Below the pieces are notes generated by a model, which saw only the letters and a program-made list of their open reading frames with translations, searched no databases and had not been told where the DNA came from. Positions 9,223 to 15,406 of a stretch of DNA of 47,647 bases are shown piece by piece. Source of the stretch: an uncultured Bacteroidales bacterium (GTDB lineage: Bacteria; Bacteroidota; Bacteroidia; Bacteroidales; UBA932). Position numbers and translations under genes: made by a program. The stretch lies in assembly GCA_900318355.1 (NCBI GenBank), contig ONKE01000035.1, positions 1 to 47,647 on the forward strand. The letters are read 5' to 3'. The number at the start of each line of letters is the position of its first letter. The first letter of the stretch is position 1.

Positions 9223-10478
9223 GCAAAGACCATAGAGTCGTCGTAACCGGCATGGGGGTCATCTCCTCCGTCGGGAATGACGTCAAGACGTTTTGGGAAA
9301 GCCTGGTCGCGGGCAAGTGCGGCATCGATTTCATCGAGGAGTTCAACACCGACAATCTGCCCGTGCGCTTTGCCGGGAAGGTGAAGGATTTCCATCCGGA
9401 AGAATACGGCATGGACAAGCCTTTCATCCGCAAGCAGGATTTGTTTACGCTCTACGGCATGGCCGCGGCCTATCAGGCGATGTCCGACTGCGGCCTGGTT
9501 GCCGAAGGCGAAGATGCCAACATCGATCCGTTCCGTCTTGGAGTATATGTCGGCAGCGGCATCGGCGGTTTCGAGGTTCAGTACCGCGAGACGGCCAAGA
9601 TGATAGAAGATCCTTCAGGCCGATGGATTTCCCCGCTGTTCATTCCGACGATGATTTCCAACGTGGCCACCGGACAGATTGCCATAAAATACCATGCCCA
9701 GGGACCGTGCCTCGACCCTGTGACCGCCTGTGCGACTTCGACCAACGCCATCGGAGAGGCCTATCGCGCCATCAAGCACGGCTATGCCGACGCCATCATC
9801 GCCGGCGGCTGCGAAAACGCCACCATACCCCTCGGCATCGCAGGATTCGCCAACGCCAAGGCCCTCAGCCAGGCTTCCGATCCGAAATATGCCTCACTGC
9901 CTTTCAACGCCAACCGTGCCGGTTTCGTCATGGGCGACGGCGCCGCGGTGATCATTCTCGAGGAATATGAACATGCAAAGGCCCGCGGCGCCAACATCTA
10001 CGCCGAAATGGTCGGCTACGGCAACACCTGCGATGCCTACCACGTGACGGCTCCCCGTCCCGACGGCACCACCCAGGCCCGTTGCATCCAGATCGCCCTC
10101 GAGGAGGGTTCGTTCGATCCCGCCACCGACCGCCTCTACATCAACGCCCACGGCACGGGCACCAAGCTGAACGACGTCACCGAGACCAAGGCCTACAAAG
10201 TCGCCCTCGGCGATTATGCCTACAAGGCCCGCATCTCGTCCACTAAGTCCATGACCGGCCACATGTTCGGCGCTGCGGGCGCGGCAGAGGCCATTGTGAC
10301 CATCCAGACGCTGCGCTGCGGCATTGTCCCTCCCACGATCAACCTCGACACCCCCGACCCGGAGTGCGACCTCGACTACACGCCCAACAAGGCAGTCCGC
10401 GACGATATCACAATCGGCATTTCGGACTCCTTCGGTTTCGGCGGCCACGACGCATGCGTAGCCTTCCGCAGAGCTTGA
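9219..10478 (+). CDS. fabF: 3-oxoacyl-ACP synthase II (KAS II)
   Basis: 419 residues, standard FabF size. It elongates acyl-ACP with malonyl-ACP. The Cys-His-His triad is complete: C171 in 'TACATSTN', H311 in 'NAHGTGTKLND' and H348 in 'TGHMFGAAG'. 'GVYVGSGIGG' and 'NFG-like' motifs ('SFGFGGHDA') are present, the last with Asp where most homologues have Asn. The start overlaps the fabK stop by 4 bp and fabZ follows 4 bp after the stop, so the three genes should be translated together. Confidence 0.95.
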   Translation: MSKDHRVVVTGMGVISSVGNDVKTFWESLVAGKCGIDFIEEFNTDNLPVRFAGKVKDFHPEEYGMDKPFIRKQDLFTLYGMAAAYQAMSDCGLVAEGEDANIDPFRLGVYVGSGIGGFEVQYRETAKMIEDPSGRWISPLFIPTMISNVATGQIAIKYHAQGPCLDPVTACATSTNAIGEAYRAIKHGYADAIIAGGCENATIPLGIAGFANAKALSQASDPKYASLPFNANRAGFVMGDGAAVIILEEYEHAKARGANIYAEMVGYGNTCDAYHVTAPRPDGTTQARCIQIALEEGSFDPATDRLYINAHGTGTKLNDVTETKAYKVALGDYAYKARISSTKSMTGHMFGAAGAAEAIVTIQTLRCGIVPPTINLDTPDPECDLDYTPNKAVRDDITIGISDSFGFGGHDACVAFRRA

Positions 10479-10482
10479 CGCC

Positions 10483-10914
10483 ATGAACAGAGAGGAAATC
10501 AAAAAGCACCTTCCGCATCGTGAGCCCATGCTGCTCATCGATGAGGTGTCGCTTGATGCCGAGGGAGTCGCCCACGGCATCTACCGTATCCCCGAAGACG
10601 CGTTCTACGTCCAGGGCCATTTCCCGGGCAATCCCATAGTTCCGGGCGTTATCCTCTGCGAAATCATGGCCCAGTGCAGCGCCTTCCTCATGGTCGACCG
10701 GCTCCCCGGCCGCAACACCCTCTACCGCGGGATCGACAAGGTCAAGTTCAAAGGGATGGTCCGTCCCGGAGATGTCTGCGAAATCACCTGCCGCCTCCTC
10801 GACGTGGTCGAAACCCCGGCCGGCATCGTCTTCAACGTCGACGGCCGCCTGAGCGTCTCCTCCCGCCTCTGCTGCCGAGGCCAGCTCGAATTCGTCCTCA
10901 CTCCCCAGCAGTAG
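10483..10914 (+). CDS. fabZ: 3-hydroxyacyl-ACP dehydratase
   Basis: 143 residues, a single hot-dog domain. FabZ removes water from 3-hydroxyacyl-ACP to give the enoyl substrate of FabK. The catalytic His (H46) sits in 'GHFPGNPIVPG' and the catalytic Glu (E60) in 'LCEIMAQ'. It is the last gene of the fab run. No lpx genes lie nearby, so it is not the bifunctional LpxC-FabZ fusion found in some Bacteroidota. The sequence after the stop is repeat-like rather than coding. Confidence 0.95.
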   Translation: MNREEIKKHLPHREPMLLIDEVSLDAEGVAHGIYRIPEDAFYVQGHFPGNPIVPGVILCEIMAQCSAFLMVDRLPGRNTLYRGIDKVKFKGMVRPGDVCEITCRLLDVVETPAGIVFNVDGRLSVSSRLCCRGQLEFVLTPQQ

Positions 10915-10919
10915 CCTCC

Positions 10920-11079
10920 CTCCTTACCTCCGGCGTTCGCGGCGGGATTTTCGGAAATTGAGCCGCAGGCGAGGGTAAGTCCCTTCCCCGAGGGGAGGGA
11001 TTTAGGGAGAGGGTAACGTTGTCGAATAATTTGTGCGTGGGCGAATCTTTGCCTACAAGGCTCAGTCGTAGATGTTTAT
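10920..11079. repeat. Non-coding repeat-like spacer with hairpins
   Basis: A GC-rich spacer between two convergent genes with no convincing ORF. It contains an imperfect stem (ccttcccc / ggggaggg, about 10981-11000) followed by 'atttagggagagggtaacg', and a perfect 6-bp stem gtagat-gttt-atctac at 11068-11083. A 13-base phrase, gcgggattttcgg, occurs at about 10942 and again at about 11098, inside the 3' end of the DUF4293 gene. The text resembles short interspersed elements seen in Bacteroidota spacers. Only one copy is present in this window, so the repeat status is inference. Confidence 0.35.
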
Positions 11080-11505
11080 CTACCTCCGTCTTTCTCTGCG
11101 GGATTTTCGGAGATGGTAAGCCGATTCTACCAGAAGCTGGTCGGCGAGGATGCCGCGGGCGGCCATGACGTCGAGGATGACGGCGACGACGGGGAAGAGG
11201 GCCGGAAGGCGGAAGATGACTTCGCCGCGGGTGGTGATGAAATCGACCACCAGCCATATCTGGAGGGCAAGGAGGATGATTGCGGCAAGGACGGTCGTGC
11301 GCATCTGGAAGATGCGGTGGCGGAAGGTCGTCAGCGCGAGAAGCTGCAGGGCGGAAGCGATGATGAGCAGGATCAGATAGGGAATGTAGGAGATGAAACT
11401 TATCGTCAGGGCCCCGTCAGCGGAGACGGCCTTCGTGCAGAAAAACATGGCGGCAACCAGCGCGGTTGCGATTGCCAGATATAGGGTTTGGACTCTTTGC
11501 CACAT
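11080..11505 (-). CDS. DUF4293 family membrane protein
   Basis: 141 residues from ATG 11505 (MWQRVQTLYL), the characteristic start of DUF4293 proteins. A longer reading from 11622 would run through both divergent promoters and was rejected. Four hydrophobic helices fill residues 5-115: one near the start, two in the middle, and one around 'LPALFPVVAVILDVMAARGI'. A very basic tail (KSRRERRR) follows. DUF4293 is a small Bacteroidota family of unknown function in the inner membrane. It is divergent from the nucleoside phosphorylase with closely spaced promoters. Confidence 0.85.
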   Translation of the reverse strand: MWQRVQTLYLAIATALVAAMFFCTKAVSADGALTISFISYIPYLILLIIASALQLLALTTFRHRIFQMRTTVLAAIILLALQIWLVVDFITTRGEVIFRLPALFPVVAVILDVMAARGILADQLLVESAYHLRKSRRERRR

Positions 11506-11526
11506 GGATTGATTAAGTTTGGTGTG

Positions 11527-11534
11527 CAAAAATA
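11527..11534 (-). promoter_or_regulatory. -7 promoter element of the DUF4293 gene
   Basis: Minus-strand TATTTTTG is a perfect TAnnTTTG. It faces away from the phosphorylase promoter at 11556-11563, with 21 bp between the two -7 elements. Each promoter's -33 zone therefore falls on or beside the other's -7. Confidence 0.6.
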
Positions 11535-11555
11535 GGAAATCCCGCCGAAAAATCC

Positions 11556-11563
11556 TATATTTG
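11556..11563 (+). promoter_or_regulatory. -7 promoter element of the nucleoside phosphorylase gene
   Basis: TATATTTG matches TAnnTTTG exactly. The predicted transcription start is near 11568-11571, about 20 nt before the ATG at 11591. No canonical -33 TTTG is seen. Confidence 0.6.
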
Positions 11564-11590
11564 TCTTTCACTGATTTAAACGCTAAAGCC

Positions 11591-12463
11591 ATGAGAATAC
11601 CTGAATCTGAACTTATCATCAACGAAGACGGATCTGCTTTCCATATTCATCTTAAGCCTGAAGAACTTGCCGACAACGTCATCCTCGTAGGCGACCCCGG
11701 CAGAGTCGACATGGTGGCTGAACACCTGACCGACATCGAGTTCCGCCATGAGTCCCGTGAGTTTGTGTCTGTGACCGGCAAGTGTGACGGCAAGCGCATC
11801 ACGGCCGTTTCCCACGGCATCGGCCCCGACAATATCGACATCGTCATGACCGAGATCGACGCCCTGGCCAATGTCGACTTCACCACCCGCGAGGTAAAGC
11901 CCGTCCACCGCAGCCTCAACATCATCCGCATCGGCACTTCCGGCGCCCTGCATGCCGACATTCCCCTGGGCTCGTACATTCTCTCGCATATCAGTGTCGG
12001 CTTCGACGGCGTCATGAACTGGTATGCCGACAGGGAAAAAGTGACCATCCCCGAGGTGGAGGAAGCCTTCAAGAAGCATATGAACTGGCCTGCTACGCTC
12101 CAGTCTCCTTATTTCGTGCGCGGCGGACAAAAGATGATAGACCTTTTAAAGGACGTCACCATCAAGGGTGTAACCATCTCTGCTCCCGGTTTTTACGGTC
12201 CTCAGGGCAGGGTGGTGCGCATGCCTCTTGCAATGCCCGACATGCTCGAAAAGATCGAGAGTTTCCGCTTCGGTGAATACCGCATCACCAACTTCGAGAT
12301 GGAGGGTGCGCCGCTGGCGGGATTCGCCGCACATCTGGGGCACAACGCCTGCACGGTGTGCTGCGCCATCGCCAACCGCTACCTTAAGAGCAGCAACCCC
12401 GACTATAAGCCTCAGGTCCACGCACTTGTGGAAATGGTAGTCAAACGTCTGGCGACTTTGTAG
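11591..12463 (+). CDS. Nucleoside phosphorylase (uridine phosphorylase family)
   Basis: 290 residues from ATG 11591 (MRIPESELI), chosen because upstream in-frame codons lie in the promoter. The family phosphorolyses nucleosides to base plus ribose-1-phosphate in salvage. The phosphate-binding 'LVGDPGRV' is near residue 32, 'SHGIGPDNIDI' near 77, the 'RIGTSGAL' loop near 115, and the substrate 'NFEMEGAPLAGFAA' motif near 235-250. The Glu-Met-Glu triplet (EME) that binds ribose is intact. Uridine is the likeliest substrate, but purine or mixed specificity cannot be excluded. The metallophosphoesterase gene follows after 24 bp. Confidence 0.88.
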   Translation: MRIPESELIINEDGSAFHIHLKPEELADNVILVGDPGRVDMVAEHLTDIEFRHESREFVSVTGKCDGKRITAVSHGIGPDNIDIVMTEIDALANVDFTTREVKPVHRSLNIIRIGTSGALHADIPLGSYILSHISVGFDGVMNWYADREKVTIPEVEEAFKKHMNWPATLQSPYFVRGGQKMIDLLKDVTIKGVTISAPGFYGPQGRVVRMPLAMPDMLEKIESFRFGEYRITNFEMEGAPLAGFAAHLGHNACTVCCAIANRYLKSSNPDYKPQVHALVEMVVKRLATL

Positions 12464-12487
12464 CCCCGGGGCTGCGCAAGGCGAGAT

Positions 12488-13597
12488 ATGAAATTCAAGT
12501 CCTACGCCATTTTCTTCGTCCTCTTCGGAGTCATCCCAGACATTTATATCTCGTGGGCTCTGGGAGGCGGAGTGGCCCTTGCCTTGCTGTGGCTTCCGAC
12601 CCTGATTGCGGCGGTCTACCTTGTCCGCATCAAGAGGGGAGTCGACTACACCGAGTCGCTGAAAGTATTTTCATACCTGATTTTCATCTGCGAGTTCCCC
12701 AAGCTCATCCTGACCCTCTTCCATGTCCTCGGGGCGGGGAAGGCGGTGTCGCTGGCGGCAGGCATTGCCGTAGGGCTGTTTTTCGCCGTAATGATATTCA
12801 TCGTTACGCCGATGCTCAAGACGACCCGTCGCGAAATCGACATAGAGGGCCTTCCAGAGCAGTTTGACGGCCTTCGCATCTGCCACCTGTCGGATTTTCA
12901 TCTCGGCTCGTTCGGCAAAGGCAATCCTTACATCAAGCGCATCGTCGACGCCGCCATGGCCGAGAAGCCGGATGTTATCCTCTTCACCGGCGACCTGGTC
13001 AACTTCGACTCCGCCGAGGCCGACCCATACATGCCGGAGCTGTCGCGTCTGGCCGCGCCCATGGGCATATTCGCCGTCCGCGGCAACCATGACTACCTGC
13101 TGCACGGCCATTTTACCGAGGAAGAACGCCTGAAAGACACGGAGCGCCTCCTGGACATGGAGCGTTCCATGGGATGGAAGATTCTGCTCAACGCCAACGA
13201 CCGGATCCGCAAGGACGGCGCGGAAATCGCCATCGCCGGAGTCGAAAACATCTCGACCAACCCGTATTTCCCCGGCGTCGGCGGAGATCTGGGAAAGGCC
13301 CTCGAAGGCATTCCTGACGGCGTTTTCACCATCCTGCTCTCCCACGATCCTACCCATTGGAAGAAAGAAGTGGCCGGGAAAGCGCTGGTAGGTCTTACCC
13401 TATCCGGCCACACCCACGGCCTCAAATACAAACTTGCCGGCCTTCATATCCCCAGTTGGACTTTCCACCAGAATGCCGGCGTTTATGAAGACGGCCCCCA
13501 GGTGCTTCACGTCAGCGTCGGTCTTGGCAGCGCATTCGCCTTCCGCCTTGCCGGCCGTCCCAGCGTAGACATCCTGACCCTTAGAAAGAAACTGTAA
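12488..13597 (+). CDS. Membrane-anchored calcineurin-like metallophosphoesterase
   Basis: 369 residues. Three hydrophobic segments occupy about 5-45, 60-83 and 86-110, followed by a metallophosphoesterase domain. All metal-binding blocks are present: 'SDFHLG' (D136, H138), 'FTGDLVNF' (about 165), 'RGNHDY' (about 200), 'LLSHDP' (about 281) and 'SGHTHG' (about 304). The layout matches YkuE/YaeI-like enzymes, some of which act on UDP-diacylglucosamine or other lipid phosphates. Here it precedes a lipid kinase and an acyltransferase, which supports a role in phospholipid or lipid A metabolism by inference only. Confidence 0.87.
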   Translation: MKFKSYAIFFVLFGVIPDIYISWALGGGVALALLWLPTLIAAVYLVRIKRGVDYTESLKVFSYLIFICEFPKLILTLFHVLGAGKAVSLAAGIAVGLFFAVMIFIVTPMLKTTRREIDIEGLPEQFDGLRICHLSDFHLGSFGKGNPYIKRIVDAAMAEKPDVILFTGDLVNFDSAEADPYMPELSRLAAPMGIFAVRGNHDYLLHGHFTEEERLKDTERLLDMERSMGWKILLNANDRIRKDGAEIAIAGVENISTNPYFPGVGGDLGKALEGIPDGVFTILLSHDPTHWKKEVAGKALVGLTLSGHTHGLKYKLAGLHIPSWTFHQNAGVYEDGPQVLHVSVGLGSAFAFRLAGRPSVDILTLRKKL

Positions 13598-13614
13598 CTT
13601 AAACCTTTACTGAA

Positions 13615-14550
13615 ATGGAAAAATGGTTGATGATTGTAAACCCGTCGTCCGCTACTGAATCCACCGGACGTACCTGGGAGTCCTTCAAGACTATGCTGAC
13701 AGATGCCGGCCTTGAGGTTGAGGCCGTATGCACCCAGCGGAAGGCCCATGCCATCGAAATCGCGCAGAAAGCTGCCGCAGACGGCTGGAGGCGTTTTATC
13801 GCCGTAGGTGGCGACGGCACCATCCACGAAGTGATGACCGGCCTCCTGCGCTATGTCGAGGCAACCAAAGGAGCCGACCTTGGCGACTTTACCCTTGCGG
13901 TCATACCCTCCGGCACCGGCAACGACTGGATCCGCACCGCCGGCATCCCCGCCGACCTCTCCGAAGCGGTCAAATGCATCATCGCCGGGAAGACGGCAAA
14001 GGAAGATATCGCCAAACTCACTTTCGAAAACGGCGTCTTCTGCATGGCCAATATCGGTGGGATTGGCCTGGACGCCAATATCTGCTACAACACCAACGCC
14101 CTGAAGGAAAAGGGCTACAAGGGTTCGTTCCTCTATAGCCTGGTGGCGCCTTATTCCATTTTCTCGAAGAAACTTCGCCCTGTCGAGATAGTCTGCGACG
14201 GGGAAACCGTCTATAAAGGCAAGCTTTTCTCGGCTGTCCTTGCCAACGGTATCTACCGCGGCGGCGGACTCAAGCAAAACGCCGAGGGCGTCGACTGGGC
14301 CGACGGTCAGCTGGAGGTCTCCATCATGCCGGGAGTCAACCATTTCAAGGGGCTTTCGCAGATGATGCATATCTTCAAAGGCGACTTCGCAACGCTCCCC
14401 GGTATCATCTCCAAACGTTTCCGCAAAATGACCGTAACTCCGTTGGGCAAAGCTCCTTACGATAGGGTAGAGAGCGACGGCGAAATCCCCGGCACGCTAC
14501 CTCTGACAGTGGAAGTTACCGGCCAGCAGATTAATATCATCGTTCCGTAA
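13615..14550 (+). CDS. Diacylglycerol kinase family lipid kinase (YegS/DgkB/LCB5 type)
   Basis: 311 residues. The DAGK catalytic fold is marked by 'NPSSATEST' at the start, 'VGGDGTIHEV' (GGDGT about 65-69), 'IPSGTGNDWIR' (about 97-107) and 'NIGGIGLDA' (about 145). It phosphorylates a lipid hydroxyl (diacylglycerol, ceramide or sphingoid base) with ATP at the membrane face. Bacteroidota make sphingolipids, so a ceramide or sphinganine substrate is possible, but nothing in the sequence decides this. It lies 17 bp after the phosphoesterase and 1 bp before the acyltransferase. Confidence 0.9.
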   Translation: MEKWLMIVNPSSATESTGRTWESFKTMLTDAGLEVEAVCTQRKAHAIEIAQKAAADGWRRFIAVGGDGTIHEVMTGLLRYVEATKGADLGDFTLAVIPSGTGNDWIRTAGIPADLSEAVKCIIAGKTAKEDIAKLTFENGVFCMANIGGIGLDANICYNTNALKEKGYKGSFLYSLVAPYSIFSKKLRPVEIVCDGETVYKGKLFSAVLANGIYRGGGLKQNAEGVDWADGQLEVSIMPGVNHFKGLSQMMHIFKGDFATLPGIISKRFRKMTVTPLGKAPYDRVESDGEIPGTLPLTVEVTGQQINIIVP

Positions 14551-14551
14551 A

Positions 14552-15169
14552 ATGGGCGGGGGAACTGTCAGGGAGGCCGGTCTGAGCATCGCGGACCGTT
14601 GCCTGCGCGGCTTTTCGTGGCTCATGGTAAAAGCCGTCCACCGGCCGAAAGTCCATGGCACGAAGCCTGTCATTGACAAGCCGACCATCTTCGTGTGCCG
14701 ACACGTCGGACTTATGGATCCGGTGATATTGATGGTGGAATACTATCATCAACTTCTGCATCCTACCGTAGCCCTTGACTACTACGACAAGAATGCGTTC
14801 ACGCGTTCATTCTACACCCATGCGCAGTGCATAACCATAGACCGGAAGGGCCATTCGCAAGACTGGCTGGACAACTGCCTTGCCGCGCTTGGAAGGGGTG
14901 AGTCAATCATCATATTCCCGGAAGGGAAGCGTAACAAATCCGGCGAAGGCTTGCTTCCTTTCCACACCGGAGCCGTCAGGCTTGCCGCGGCGAGCGGAGC
15001 ACAGGTCGTCCCGGTATGGAACGCCGTCTGGAACTTTCCTCATCGCTACAATCTGTCTGTTGGCGAGCCGTTTACGATCGATCCGGTCCCCGAGGGCGGA
15101 ATCACCGCGGAGTGGCTTCACGACCAGGCTGACAAGATGAGGCAGAAGGTTGCCGCTCAGGAGTTCTGA
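14552..15169 (+). CDS. PlsC-like 1-acylglycerol-3-phosphate acyltransferase
   Basis: 205 residues, at the short end for the family. It should acylate lysophosphatidate or a related lysolipid at the inner membrane. The HX4D catalytic motif is 'RHVGLMD' (H51, D56), block III is 'IIFPEGKRNKSG' (about 125-136), and block IV is 'VVPVWN' (about 153). The initiating ATG follows the lipid-kinase stop by one base, so coupling is strong. Together with the kinase it could turn diacylglycerol or lysolipids into phosphatidate. It is the last gene of the plus-strand run. Confidence 0.87.
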   Translation: MGGGTVREAGLSIADRCLRGFSWLMVKAVHRPKVHGTKPVIDKPTIFVCRHVGLMDPVILMVEYYHQLLHPTVALDYYDKNAFTRSFYTHAQCITIDRKGHSQDWLDNCLAALGRGESIIIFPEGKRNKSGEGLLPFHTGAVRLAAASGAQVVPVWNAVWNFPHRYNLSVGEPFTIDPVPEGGITAEWLHDQADKMRQKVAAQEF

Positions 15170-15184
15170 TTCTATCTTGCAGGC

Positions 15185-15310
15185 TTAGGCCGTGTGGATG
15201 TCGAGAATTTCAAGGCCGAGGTCGCCGATCATGTCCATAAGGGTCTGGAGTGAAGACTCGGAAGAGATCACGCTGGTGAGGTTGTCGAGGTTGTAGTTCG
15301 TGTTTCTCAT
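15185..15310 (-). CDS. Small ORF, 41 residues, with its own promoter
   Basis: An ATG at 15310 opens 41 codons ending in TAA at 15185. The product begins MRNTNYNLDNLTSVIS and ends LGLEILDIHTA. It is acidic, has no cysteine, signal peptide or membrane helix, and looks amphipathic and helical from about residue 15. The sequence upstream has a perfect TATCTTTG -7 element and a palindrome over the -33 zone, which argues for real transcription. It lies about 100 bp downstream of the clp gene on the same strand. I do not recognise a family. A regulatory peptide, a peptide precursor or an untranslated RNA are all open; coding status is probable rather than proven. Confidence 0.5.
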   Translation of the reverse strand: MRNTNYNLDNLTSVISSESSLQTLMDMIGDLGLEILDIHTA

Positions 15311-15334
15311 GGCTTCTTTGTTTTGTTTCTGGTG

Positions 15335-15342
15335 CAAAGATA
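15335..15342 (-). promoter_or_regulatory. -7 promoter element of the 41-residue ORF
   Basis: Minus-strand TATCTTTG is a perfect TAnnTTTG. The start of transcription should be near 15330, giving a leader of about 20 nt before the ATG at 15310. Confidence 0.6.
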
Positions 15343-15348
15343 GCCCCC

Positions 15349-15373
15349 GCTTGCGCCAAACCATTGCGCAAGC
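15349..15373. promoter_or_regulatory. Perfect palindrome, candidate operator
   Basis: GCTTGCGC, nine spacer bases, then GCGCAAGC form a perfect 8-bp inverted repeat. Its centre lies about 20-25 bp upstream of the -7 element at 15335-15342, exactly over the expected -33 region of the small-ORF promoter. It is not followed by a T-run on the minus strand, so it does not look like the clp terminator. On the plus strand it is followed by A's and then T's, so a weak terminator for the plsC-side transcripts remains possible. Confidence 0.5.
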
Positions 15374-15406
15374 AAAAAATTTTTGAATTTTTTTTGAGAA
15401 AAACGG

